Source: JANSYP01 sp039184415 | GTDB lineage: Bacteria; Pseudomonadota; Alphaproteobacteria; Rhodobacterales; Rhodobacteraceae | Length of the DNA stretch: 24,562 nucleotides | Direction: 5' to 3' | NCBI GenBank assembly: GCA_039184415.1 | Contig: JBCDBB010000045.1 | Coordinates: 1-24,562, forward strand | Shown here: positions 6,320 to 14,111 of the stretch, piece after piece | Position numbering within the stretch: the stretch's first letter is position 1 | How the letters are laid out: each line of letters opens with the position of its first letter | Position numbers and translations under genes: made by a program | The notes under the pieces: model-generated | What the model was told of the DNA's origin: nothing | The model's input: only the letters and a program-made list of their open reading frames with translations | Databases searched by the model: none

Positions 6320-7954
6320 ATGTATGACCTGGGTGCGTATGGCCGAAAGATAACAACCGACAGTGACGAGGCGCAGCGCTGGTTCGATCGCGGGCTCGTT
6401 TGGACCTATGGCTACAACCATGAGGAAGCGATCTTCTGCTTCGAGGAAGCGCTCAAAGCCGATCCGAACTGCGCCATGGCGCACTGGGGCATCGCCTATG
6501 CCCTGGGCCCCAACTACAACAAACCCTGGGAGGCGTTCGAGCCCGAGGAGAAGCCCGACGCGCTTTCCCGCGCCCGCGCATCGCTCGCCGCGGCGCAAGC
6601 GGCAGAGGCCAGTTCCGCCGAACGCGCCCTGATCGACGCGCTGGCGGTCCGCTATCCCGAGGATGCGGATGTCGAAAGCTTCGAGCCCTGGAACGACGCC
6701 TACGCGGCGGCGATGCGCACCGTTCACAAGGATACGCCCGGCGATCTGGACGTCACGGCGCTTTTTGCGGAAGCGATCATGAACCGGACGCCCTGGCAGC
6801 TCTGGGATCTGCCAACGGGCAAGCCCGCCGACGGTGCCGATACGATGGAGGCGATCGACCTGCTCGACCGGGCCTTTGAAAGCCTCGACGGCGCCTGGGC
6901 GCATCCGGGCCTTCTGCACATGTACATTCACCTCATGGAGATGTCGCCCCATCCCGAGCGTGCGCTCAGACATGGCGACGCGCTGACCGGTCTGGTGCCG
7001 GACGCGGGGCATCTGGTGCATATGGCCACGCACATCGATGTTCTCTGCGGCGACTACCAGAATGTCGTCTCACGCAACCAGGCGGCGGTCGTCGTCGATC
7101 GAAAGTACCTCGCCCATCGCGGGGCGGAAAACTTCTACTCGGTCTATCGCTGTCACAACTATCATTTCGTGATCTATGGCGCGATGTTCCTGGGCCAGCC
7201 GGCACCGGCTCTGGCCGCAGCGGACGAGCTGATCGAGACGCTGCCCGCCGAGACCTTGCGGCCCATGGCCGACTGGTTCGAGGGGTTCGTGCCAATGCGG
7301 CAGCATGTGCTCATCCGCTTCGGCATGTGGGAGGAGATCCTGAAGCAGTCGCTGCCGGAAGACGCCGAGCTCTTCTCCACGACCACTGCCATGATGCGAT
7401 ACGCGCGCACGGTCGCGCTCGCCAATCTCGGCAAGACGGCAGAGGCGGATGCGGAGTACAGCGCGTTTGAGGCCGCCCTGGCCGCGGTGCCGGAAAGCAG
7501 AATGCTGTTCAACAACACCTGCCACGACATCCTCGAGGTCGCGCGCCATATGGCGGCGGGCGAGCTGGCCTATCACAAAGGCGCACATGAGGATGCGTTC
7601 GAGGCGCTTCGCACAGCCGTTCAGAAGGACGACACACTGCCCTACGACGAGCCCTGGGCCTGGATGCAGCCGGCGCGCCACGCGCTCGGTGCCCTGCTTC
7701 TGGAGCAGGGACAGCTGGACGAGGCCGAGGCCGTCTACCGCACGGATCTCGGGCTCGACGCAACGCTCGCGCGTGCCTGTCAGCATCCCGAAAACCTCTG
7801 GAGCCTGCACGGCATCGTGGAGTGCCTGGAGCGCCGGGGCGCCGGGGAGACCAGCGAGGCGATCCTCTTGCGCCAAAGGCTTGACCATGCGTTGGCAAGA
7901 GCGACGGTCCCGGTGCGTGCATCCTGCTACTGCCGCGGAAGGCAGGCCGCCTGA
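6320..7954 (+). CDS. TPR-repeat family protein of unknown function
   Basis: The 544-residue protein belongs to a widespread TPR-containing family of unassigned function. Its N-terminus is typical: 'YDLGAYGRKITTDSDEAQRWFDRG', then a TPR helix pair 'NHEEAIFCFEEALKADPNCAMAHWGIAYALGPNYNKPW'. A conserved His/Met-rich block lies near residues 195-240 ('LLHMYIHLMEMSPHPERAL' and 'GHLVHMATHIDVLCGDY'). Further TPR-like helices are at the C-terminus ('ARHALGALLLEQGQLDEAEAVYRTDL'). No signal peptide or membrane helix is seen, so a cytoplasmic location is likely. The ATG at 6320 is preferred because it fits the family start and follows a G-rich Shine-Dalgarno-like run by six bases. An in-frame ATG at 6236 would place that run inside the coding region. 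Confidence 0.85.
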   Translation: MYDLGAYGRKITTDSDEAQRWFDRGLVWTYGYNHEEAIFCFEEALKADPNCAMAHWGIAYALGPNYNKPWEAFEPEEKPDALSRARASLAAAQAAEASSAERALIDALAVRYPEDADVESFEPWNDAYAAAMRTVHKDTPGDLDVTALFAEAIMNRTPWQLWDLPTGKPADGADTMEAIDLLDRAFESLDGAWAHPGLLHMYIHLMEMSPHPERALRHGDALTGLVPDAGHLVHMATHIDVLCGDYQNVVSRNQAAVVVDRKYLAHRGAENFYSVYRCHNYHFVIYGAMFLGQPAPALAAADELIETLPAETLRPMADWFEGFVPMRQHVLIRFGMWEEILKQSLPEDAELFSTTTAMMRYARTVALANLGKTAEADAEYSAFEAALAAVPESRMLFNNTCHDILEVARHMAAGELAYHKGAHEDAFEALRTAVQKDDTLPYDEPWAWMQPARHALGALLLEQGQLDEAEAVYRTDLGLDATLARACQHPENLWSLHGIVECLERRGAGETSEAILLRQRLDHALARATVPVRASCYCRGRQAA

Positions 7955-8383
7955 CGGACGACGCATCTGCGGATGAACCGCCCCGGTGAGCGCGCACCAG
8001 CGTGGCTCGCTGGCGGCTGCGTCCCGAACCGGGCAGTCGCGGCGACGCCTCCAGCCTCCAACGCGTGCGGTCCGGGCGGTGATCCGGCGGGCCTCCCAAC
8101 CGCTCAGCCGCCGCGCGAGCATCCAAGGGAGCGCCTGCGGACAGAGCCGTCAACCGCCGCGGTTTGGCCAAGCACCGCTTCGGAGAGCATTGCTTCGGCC
8201 CTGTGGTTCGCCGGGCGCCTTGTCAGCTTTGAGCGCTGGCGATCTAGGGCTGCGGCCTTTTCGGTCAGAGTTTCGCGCAAAAGACCTGAACGGGGTGGTT
8301 GGAGCCCAGCCGCGACGCCGGCCCCTACGGCAGCCGGATCGGCACCCTGGTCGGCAGAGCGAAGACCGCGTCCTGTCCGATCC
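7955..8383. other. Gene-free stretch between convergent TPR and AraC genes
   Basis: The stretch lies between two converging genes. Open frames in it are unlike known proteins and no promoter is expected. A hairpin, CCAGCG-TGGCT-CGCTGG at 7997-8013, lies 42 bases after the TPR stop and could act as a terminator, but no T-run follows. Decayed coding sequence cannot be excluded. Confidence 0.4.
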
Positions 8384-9400
8384 TCAAAGCACAGCCGTCA
8401 TCAGGCGAAAATCCCTCGGAGAGAGGCCGGTCGATTTCTGAAAGGCGCGCCGGAAGCTGTTTGGTTCGCTGTAACCAAGGGACCGCGCGACCGCGTCGAC
8501 GGACAGGTCGCTCTCTGCCAGAAGGGCGCGGGCGCGCTCCGTCAGATGGCGCGCTTTCACCTCGCGGAAGCTCGTGTTCTCGGACCTCAGATCCCGCTGC
8601 AGCGTGCGCGTCCCGACCATCAGATGCTCCGCCGCGCTGTCCTGCGTGAAGTCAGCGCCCGCACGCCTCAAACGGAAGAGATGCAGGAGTGCATCGGCCG
8701 TCGTCAGCGGGATGGGCGGCGACATGCCGGCGACAACCTCTTGAAATGTCGAGACTCTGCTGAGGTCGTTTTCATGTGGATTGCGCGCGCGCAGGTCCGC
8801 CTTGTCGAAGACCAGAGCCGTGTGGGGCGCCCCGACCCGCAAGGGGCTCTGCATGAATTCCTCCAGCAGCGACCGGGCGCCGTCATCCTCGACCGAAATC
8901 TCCAGCCAGAGAGGGTGCCAGGACGGCCCGAGAAAATGGTGAAAGGCCTGCGCGATCACGAAAAGCGAGCCCTCGGTGATATGGCGGTAGCCCAGGACCG
9001 ACGCCACGGAGGTGGAAAACGCGATGGTCACATTGCGGCCCTCGACGCGGAGGGACAGGTCGGAGCCGGGATGGATGAGGGGAAGCGCGCGCCGCGCGCG
9101 GGCGAGCGCCGCGCCCAGATAGGGCGCCGAGAGCACGTAGTCCGAATAGCCGCCATAGATGTTGTAATCGAACCGCCGCCCGATGTGGACGCCAAGGTGA
9201 CGCTCGCCGAGCGCCCGGGCCGCCGCCTCCAGCATGACCGCCATCGACGCGTAAGGGATGTAGCCCTCACCGGAAAGCAGCATGTCCCGGTTCAGATCCG
9301 CAGCGCCCAGAGCTTTCGTTGCAACGGAACGCGCGCCGATGCTGTCGAGGACATCCACGACGTGGGCCAGTTCGATGAGGTTGACCATGGGGCGGCGCAT
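8384..9400 (-). CDS. AraC-family transcriptional regulator (Arabinose_bd + HTH type)
   Basis: The 338-residue protein has the layout of OruR/ArgR-like AraC regulators. An N-terminal ligand-binding domain spans about residues 20-205 ('GEGYIPYASMAVMLEAAARALGERHLGVHIGRRF', 'PLWLEISVEDDGARS'). The C-terminal double HTH spans about residues 235-335 ('TQDSAAEHLMVGTRTLQRDLRSENTSFREVKARHL' and 'LSVDAVARSLGYSEPNSFRRAFQKSTGLSPRDFR'). ATG at 9400 is used; ATG at 9388 is possible. It is divergent from the six-gene envelope operon, with 67 bases between the start codons. It is therefore the natural candidate activator of that operon; the effector is unknown. Confidence 0.92.
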   Translation of the reverse strand: MRRPMVNLIELAHVVDVLDSIGARSVATKALGAADLNRDMLLSGEGYIPYASMAVMLEAAARALGERHLGVHIGRRFDYNIYGGYSDYVLSAPYLGAALARARRALPLIHPGSDLSLRVEGRNVTIAFSTSVASVLGYRHITEGSLFVIAQAFHHFLGPSWHPLWLEISVEDDGARSLLEEFMQSPLRVGAPHTALVFDKADLRARNPHENDLSRVSTFQEVVAGMSPPIPLTTADALLHLFRLRRAGADFTQDSAAEHLMVGTRTLQRDLRSENTSFREVKARHLTERARALLAESDLSVDAVARSLGYSEPNSFRRAFQKSTGLSPRDFRLMTAVL

Positions 9401-9467
9401 GCAGGGTTCTGTCGGAAAGTGATTGGTTTGACTGTGCTAGACGATACCAAAATCCAGAACGGTGCGG
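9401..9467. promoter_or_regulatory. Divergent promoter region, AraC gene / envelope operon
   Basis: The 67-base gap must hold both promoters. For the plus direction, TTGACT at 9428-9433 could be a -35; 17 bases later the sequence is AATCCA, a poor -10. A strong -35 with a weak -10, or dependence on an activator, would fit control by the AraC regulator. No clear pair of direct repeats for AraC binding was recognised. Confidence 0.3.
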
Positions 9468-10217
9468 ATGCGACGAACTCGCCAATTGGTATTGCTGGCC
9501 TCTCTAGTCCTTGGAGCCTTGGCTTCCCCCGGGAGTGCCTCGGACTGGTCCTTTCAGGTGACGCCATACGCCTGGTTTACAGGGCTTTCGGGCGAGGTCG
9601 GGACATCAGCCGGACGCGATCCTGTCGACATTGACTTGTCCTTCGGTGACATTCTCGGCGACCTCGATGCGGCGGGCATGCTGCTTGGCAGCGCGCGCAA
9701 GGGGCCCTGGATGCTCCTGTTCGACACGACCTTTTCGAGGGTCACCCCATCCGAGGTTCTGGGCGGTGTCTTTCTGTCGGGCGTCGAGATCGAAAGCACC
9801 ACGAGAACGCTGACCCTGGCCGCGGGGCGCCGTGTTTTCCTGCGGGAGCAGGCGTCCATTGACATCTATGCGGGCGCCAGAGCCTGGTGGCTGGATACTG
9901 ATGTGACACTCCGCACCGCCGGGGGCCGCACCCTGCGGACGGATCAGTCGGAAAACTGGATTGATCCGATTGTAGGTGTCTCGGGCGTTTGGCGTCCCCG
10001 GGATCGCTGGGCACTGTTTGCCGCCCTGGAGGCTGGCGGCTTCGGCATCACTGCAGATAGGCAATCATCGGTCTTTGTCGGTGCGAGCTATGCGTTCAAT
10101 GAGCTCGTTGCAGCAACGCTCGGCTGGCGCCGGCTGGCCGTGGACTATCGCGACGGCGAGTTTCTTTACGACGCGACGCAGACCGGTCCGGTCTTCGGCG
10201 CGACCATTCGATTTTGA
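9468..10217 (+). CDS. Exported beta-barrel-like outer-membrane protein
   Basis: The 249-residue protein starts with a signal peptide ('MRRTRQLVLLASLVLGALAS', cleavage likely after SAS, before DWSFQ). It then has alternating aromatic/polar beta-strands: 'FQVTPYAWFTGLSGEVG', 'ASIDIYAGARAWWLDTDVTL', 'WALFAALEAGGFGI', 'VFVGASYAFNELVAATLGWR' and 'VFGATIRF'. The last ends in the C-terminal Phe typical of BAM-assembled outer-membrane barrels. Residues 'VDIDLSFGDILGDLDAAGML' resemble small barrels of uncharacterised families. A GTG at 9462 is an alternative start. It is the first gene of the operon; the next start lies 17 bases after its stop. What passes through or binds to it is unknown. Confidence 0.8.
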   Translation: MRRTRQLVLLASLVLGALASPGSASDWSFQVTPYAWFTGLSGEVGTSAGRDPVDIDLSFGDILGDLDAAGMLLGSARKGPWMLLFDTTFSRVTPSEVLGGVFLSGVEIESTTRTLTLAAGRRVFLREQASIDIYAGARAWWLDTDVTLRTAGGRTLRTDQSENWIDPIVGVSGVWRPRDRWALFAALEAGGFGITADRQSSVFVGASYAFNELVAATLGWRRLAVDYRDGEFLYDATQTGPVFGATIRF

Positions 10218-10234
10218 ACAAAGGACAGGTCGAC

Positions 10235-11104
10235 ATGAAGTGCCCTGAAGCTGTTGAAGAGGGTTTTGCGAAGGCCGGCAGTCACGTCCGTGCCGGAGTG
10301 CTGACGTCGCTCATTGGGATTGCTCTCTGCGCGATGAGCCCCGCGATCGGGCAAGCCCCCATGCAGGAGCAGCAAGGCGTTCCCGTCACAATCGACAACT
10401 TCGTGCGGGCGGCCACGGATCTCGAGTTCGAGACCTACGCCTCGCTGGCCGGCGGCGTGAACCGGTTCTTTCATTTCAAGGAACCGACGCCGATCGACAA
10501 CCAGCCCACCATCCGGATGAATCGCGACACGCTCTACAGCGCGGCGGTTGTCGACATCAGCGACGGCGCAGCGCTGACCCTGCCGGATGTCGGCGCTGTC
10601 AACGCCATTCAGGACGGGTTCAGGATTGATGCGGCGTCCTCTATCCCCTTTCAGCGGCCCGGCTACGATCTCGAAAGCCTCGACGGGTTGCGCAGCGCCG
10701 CAATCGAGGTCGGTCGGTTTACCACCGACAGCACCCGGATCTTCGGACCGGCCGGGCATGTCGAACCGTTGCGGCACTTCCTCGGGACGGCGGTCGGCTT
10801 CGGCGGCCTGCCGGAAGAGGAGGCCTTCTGTCTGAATGTGGATCCCGGCCTGCCGGTGGGTGCCTGCCGGATCGAGGTTCCGGCGGACGTGCCGGTCGGC
10901 GCGCTCTGGTCGGTGAGCCTCTATAACGCGGATGGGTTCTTCGAGCGCAATGCCCGCGACAGCTACGGGATCAATTCGGTCTCCGGCACGCCCTATGACG
11001 ATGGCAGCGTCACCGTGCATTTCTGCGGCTGCGAGGATGGCCGCGTGAACGGCCTGCCGGTGCTGGAAGGCTGGAGTTACGCTGAGCGCCTTCATCAACC
11101 CTAA
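10235..11104 (+). CDS. DUF1254/DUF1214 paralogue 1, internally deleted and prematurely stopped
   Basis: The 289 visible residues have an N-terminal signal sequence ('VLTSLIGIALCAMSPAIGQA') and the family blocks 'VTIDNFVRAATDLEF', 'DNQPTIRMNRDTLYSAAVVDIS', 'GTAVGFGGLPEEEAF', 'VPVGALWSVSLYNADGFFE' and 'VTVHFCGCEDGRVNGLPVLEGW'. Against the two downstream paralogues it lacks about 50 residues after 'TLPDVG', the part holding the conserved 'MSMHV-NQDHFMY' stretch. The frame then meets TAA at 11102-11104. The same frame beyond the TAA encodes 'INGGWVFPTVQPVT' and a TGA at 11156, matching the paralogues' C-terminus (NWTFPSLEQVN), so the original gene was 10235-11158. The start at 10235 has AAAGGACAGG upstream. 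It is probably decaying, or it survives as a trimmed variant. Confidence 0.75.
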   Translation: MKCPEAVEEGFAKAGSHVRAGVLTSLIGIALCAMSPAIGQAPMQEQQGVPVTIDNFVRAATDLEFETYASLAGGVNRFFHFKEPTPIDNQPTIRMNRDTLYSAAVVDISDGAALTLPDVGAVNAIQDGFRIDAASSIPFQRPGYDLESLDGLRSAAIEVGRFTTDSTRIFGPAGHVEPLRHFLGTAVGFGGLPEEEAFCLNVDPGLPVGACRIEVPADVPVGALWSVSLYNADGFFERNARDSYGINSVSGTPYDDGSVTVHFCGCEDGRVNGLPVLEGWSYAERLHQP

Positions 11105-11175
11105 CCGGACCTCATAAACGGAGGCTGGGTGTTCCCGACCGTGCAACCCGTCACCTGAAAGACAAGAGTCTCATC

Positions 11176-12186
11176 ATGAAAAAACTCCTTCTTTTAATTG
11201 CACTTATACTCCCAACCCTGGGCTCGGCCGAAGATACGGTCGACGTGACCATGGACAATCTCGTGCGCGCGGAAACGGACCACATGATCCGCACCAACAT
11301 GGCTATGTTCGGCGTGGACATCGGCGAGCTTGGGCATTTCCGCGAGCCGGTCACGCCTGACAATCAGCCGGTGATCCGGATGAATCAGGATACGCTGTAT
11401 TCGGTCGTGGTGCTGGACTTGAGTGAACCAGCGGAAGTGACGCTGCCCGCGTTGGATGGGCGCTACATGTCGATGCACGTCATCAACCAAGACCATTTCA
11501 TGTATGTCGAAGCAACGCCCGGCGCGTACCAGATCACCCAAGAGGAAGTCGGCACGCCCTTTGCCTTTGTTATTATCCGGACTTTCGTCGATGTGACGGA
11601 TCCTGATGACGTTGCCGCGGTACATGCGGCGCAGGATCAGATTGTCGTCAGCGGCGGTGGACCCGGTCCGTTTGAAGCACCCAACTGGAACACCAACCAG
11701 CTTGAGCTTGCGCGTCAGGCAGTCAGCGATTTGTCGCTTCTGGGCATCGATTCCGCCCGTGCCTTTGGCTGGACCAAAGAAGAAACCGATCCGGTACACT
11801 TTCTGGTGGGTGCGATCTCGGGTTGGGGCGGTCTTCCGCCCGTAACAGCGATCTACCTGGGCGGTGTCGTCGAAGCGAATGACGGGCAAACGCCGCATGC
11901 AGTTACCGTCAGGGACGTGCCGGTCGGCGCCTTCTGGTCGCTAACAGTCTATAACAGCGAGGGTTTTCTGGAAGCCAATGACCTCGGGGTCAACAGCTTC
12001 AACGACTACACCGCCGAGACCGCTGACGACGGCTCGATCAAGCTCCATTTCGGTGCGTGCGACGACGGACGCGTCAACTGTCTGCCGATCACCCCGGGCT
12101 GGAACTATACCGTCCGCCTCTATGAGCCGGAGGAAGCCATCCAGAACGGCAATTGGACCTTCCCGAGCCTGGAACAGGTCAACTGA
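11176..12186 (+). CDS. DUF1254/DUF1214 exported protein, paralogue 2
   Basis: This 336-residue protein has a signal peptide ('MKKLLLLIALILPTLGSA', cleaved before EDT), an N-terminal DUF1254 domain (PF06863) and a C-terminal DUF1214 domain (PF06742). Family blocks are 'DNQPVIRMNQDTLYSVVVLD', 'GRYMSMHVINQDHFMYVE', 'FAFVIIRTFVDVTDPDDVAA', 'VSGWGGLPP'-like 'ISGWGGLPPVTAIYLG', 'VPVGAFWSLTVYNSEGFLE' and 'GWNYTVRLYEP'. A Cys pair in 'FGACDDGRVNCLP' could form a disulfide in the periplasm. Its closest relative by eye is the next gene, so the set arose by tandem duplication. The first codons are AT-richer than the surroundings. The start lies 17 bases after the old end of paralogue 1. The biochemical function of this family is not established. 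Confidence 0.9.
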   Translation: MKKLLLLIALILPTLGSAEDTVDVTMDNLVRAETDHMIRTNMAMFGVDIGELGHFREPVTPDNQPVIRMNQDTLYSVVVLDLSEPAEVTLPALDGRYMSMHVINQDHFMYVEATPGAYQITQEEVGTPFAFVIIRTFVDVTDPDDVAAVHAAQDQIVVSGGGPGPFEAPNWNTNQLELARQAVSDLSLLGIDSARAFGWTKEETDPVHFLVGAISGWGGLPPVTAIYLGGVVEANDGQTPHAVTVRDVPVGAFWSLTVYNSEGFLEANDLGVNSFNDYTAETADDGSIKLHFGACDDGRVNCLPITPGWNYTVRLYEPEEAIQNGNWTFPSLEQVN

Positions 12187-12203
12187 GAAAGAGAATTCGA
12201 GCT

Positions 12204-13211
12204 ATGAAAAGCCTTCTCCTGACAACCGCCCTTGTTCTGCCGACGATCGCTTGGGGCAGCGACGCACCCGACGTGACAGTCGAGACGTTCATCCGCGCGG
12301 AATCCGACCACATGTTCCGCACCAACATGGCCAATCTGGGCGTGGAAATTGGCGAGTTGGGCCACGTACGCGAGCCCACAACGACGGACAATCAGCCGAT
12401 CATCCGGATGAACCAGGACACGCTCTATTCTCTGGTTGTGCTGGACCTGAGCGAACCGGCCGAGATCACGATCCCCGACATGGATGGGCGGTACATCTCG
12501 ATGCATGTCATCAGCCAGGACCACTTCATGTATGCCGAATCCACGCCCGGCACATACCGGCTGACCCAGGACGATGTTGGCACCCGGTTTGCCTACATCA
12601 TCTTCCGCACGTTTGCCGATGTCACCGACCCCGCGGACATCGCCGCTGCACATGCAACGCAGGACGCGATCGGTGTCAGCGGCGGCGGCTCCGGACCGTT
12701 TGAGGCGCCGGACTGGGATACCGAGGCGCTCGACAGCGCCCGTCAGGCTCTGAACCAGGTTGCGGTTCTGGGGTTCAACGCGCGCTATGCCTTTGGCCGG
12801 GAGGAGGACACCCGCCCCATCGACCATCTGGTGGGGAGTGCGGCCGGCTGGGGCGGGCTCCCCGCGGTCTCGGCCAGCTATGTGCTGGACTCCGTGGCCG
12901 CCAATGACGGCGAGACCCCGCATGCCGTCACGGTACGGGACGTGCCGGTAGACGCGTTCTGGTCGGTCACCGTCTACAATGCCGAGGGGTTCCTCGAAGC
13001 CAATCCGCTCGGCATCAACAGCTACAACAACTACACCGCGGAGGCGGGCGAGGATGGGGCGATCACGCTCCACTTCGGGGGCTGCGAGGACGGGCGCGTC
13101 AATTGCATTCCGATCACGCCCGGATGGAACTATGCCATTCGCCTCTATGAACCCCAGGCGCCGGTCCTGGACGGAAGCTGGACCTTCCCGCGGTTCGAGC
13201 CGGTTCCGTGA
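12204..13211 (+). CDS. DUF1254/DUF1214 exported protein, paralogue 3
   Basis: This 335-residue protein opens with a signal peptide ('MKSLLLTTALVLPTIAWGS', cleaved before DAPDV) and follows paralogue 2 block by block: 'FIRAESDHMFRTNMANLGV', 'DNQPIIRMNQDTLYSLVVLD', 'GRYISMHVISQDHFMYAE', 'GSAAGWGGLPAVSASYVL', 'VPVDAFWSVTVYNAEGFLE' and 'GGCEDGRVNCIPITPGWNY'. It keeps the Cys pair. The start at 12204 is chosen for the signal peptide; the frame is open to 12153, inside paralogue 2. The gap to paralogue 2 is 17 bases. Its stop overlaps the next start as GTGA, so translation of the outer-membrane protein behind it is likely coupled. A periplasmic location is inferred. Confidence 0.92.
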   Translation: MKSLLLTTALVLPTIAWGSDAPDVTVETFIRAESDHMFRTNMANLGVEIGELGHVREPTTTDNQPIIRMNQDTLYSLVVLDLSEPAEITIPDMDGRYISMHVISQDHFMYAESTPGTYRLTQDDVGTRFAYIIFRTFADVTDPADIAAAHATQDAIGVSGGGSGPFEAPDWDTEALDSARQALNQVAVLGFNARYAFGREEDTRPIDHLVGSAAGWGGLPAVSASYVLDSVAANDGETPHAVTVRDVPVDAFWSVTVYNAEGFLEANPLGINSYNNYTAEAGEDGAITLHFGGCEDGRVNCIPITPGWNYAIRLYEPQAPVLDGSWTFPRFEPVP

Positions 13212-14041
13212 GCCGCTCCGCCGCGTCACTTAAAACGAAGCGCAGCCGCAGGAGCCGCACCGCATCGCCGGGTGCCGGGTTGATCCTTTGCGCCTGTGCC
13301 GGGGCTACGGGCCATGCGGACGAGGCCTCGGAGCTGGCACAGGAACTGGCCAACCCGCTCGCCGCGATCATTTCGGTGCCGCTGCAACTGAACTATGACG
13401 ACAATCTCGGGCTGGCCGACCAGGGCAATCGGACGACGCTGAATTTTCAGCCCGTGGTGCCGTTCGCGCTGAGCGACAGCACCAATCTGATCACGCGAAC
13501 GATCATTCCCTATGTCTGGCAGGAGGACATCCTGCCCGGGACGCGCCAGGACGGGTTCGGCGACATCCTGTTTTCGGCGTGGTTTTCGCCCATTGGCACC
13601 GGGGATGTGACCTGGGGTGTCGGTCCGGCGCTGCGATTTCCCACATTCAGCGAGGTCTCCAGCGATACCTGGGCGGCGGGGATCACCGGGATCGTTCTAC
13701 GCCAGACCGGTCCCTGGACCGTTGGCATGCTGGCCAACCATCTGTGGGATATCGAGACGGATCCCGATGTCCCGACGAACGCGACCTTCGTCCAGCCCTT
13801 TGTCGCCTTTTCCACCGAGAACGCCTGGACCTACTCGCTCCAGAGCGAGAGCACCTATGACTGGGAAAACGGCGCCTGGTCGGTGCCTGTGAATGCGGCG
13901 GTCTCCAAGCTCGTGATGTTCGGAGAGCTGCCGGTCAATCTCCAGGCCGGCCTGGGCTATTGGCTGGAGGCGCCGGATGCCGGTGCCGAAGGGGTCCGCT
14001 TTCGCCTGCAGGCGCAGGTCGTTTTGCCGCGCAGGCGGTGA
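13208..14041 (+). CDS. Neuromedin-U / MetA-pathway-type outer-membrane protein
   Basis: The 277-residue protein belongs to the bacterial family often labelled 'neuromedin U' or 'transporter', related to the phenol MetA-pathway outer-membrane proteins (PF13557). Characteristic blocks are 'ELAQELANPLAAIISVPLQLNYDDNLG', 'PVVPFALSDSTNLITRTIIPYVWQ', 'GFGDILFSAWFSP', 'GPWTVGMLANHLWDI', 'NATFVQPFVAF' and 'SESTYDWENGAWSVPVNAAVSKL'. Translation probably starts at GTG 13208, overlapping the upstream stop. This gives a very basic n-region and then the hydrophobic 'GAGLILCACAGATGHA' before DEASEL. An outer-membrane beta-barrel or channel role is inferred. Its coupling to the DUF1254 genes suggests they act together. 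The final residues are PRRR rather than an aromatic, which is unusual for a barrel end. Confidence 0.88.
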   Translation: MSRSAASLKTKRSRRSRTASPGAGLILCACAGATGHADEASELAQELANPLAAIISVPLQLNYDDNLGLADQGNRTTLNFQPVVPFALSDSTNLITRTIIPYVWQEDILPGTRQDGFGDILFSAWFSPIGTGDVTWGVGPALRFPTFSEVSSDTWAAGITGIVLRQTGPWTVGMLANHLWDIETDPDVPTNATFVQPFVAFSTENAWTYSLQSESTYDWENGAWSVPVNAAVSKLVMFGELPVNLQAGLGYWLEAPDAGAEGVRFRLQAQVVLPRRR

Positions 14042-14111
14042 CCGCCGATCCGCCCGACGCGCACCGTCAGCGGCGGATCAAAAAAACTCAGCCAAAACCA
14101 AGGAGGTTCAC

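Noticed and set aside
7973..9634. A 553-codon open frame on the plus strand opposite the AraC gene
   Set aside because: It is the antisense of a clear AraC regulator; its translation is Arg/Pro/Gln-rich with no family features and it overlaps the real outer-membrane gene at its end.
10166..11146. A 326-codon minus frame across the first DUF1254 paralogue
   Set aside because: It is antisense to a frame with strong similarity to the two neighbouring paralogues and has no recognisable features.
13208..13330. Lipoprotein signal in the neuromedin-U-type protein
   Set aside because: The 'LILCACAGA' stretch has Cys residues but no proper L-x-G/A-C lipobox followed by the mature start; an ordinary signal peptide ending near GHA fits better.
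13977..14111. A 45-residue N-terminal extension of the PsiE-like protein
   Set aside because: The extension is the previous gene's end in another frame; a perfect AAGGAGG just before GTG 14112 fixes the start.
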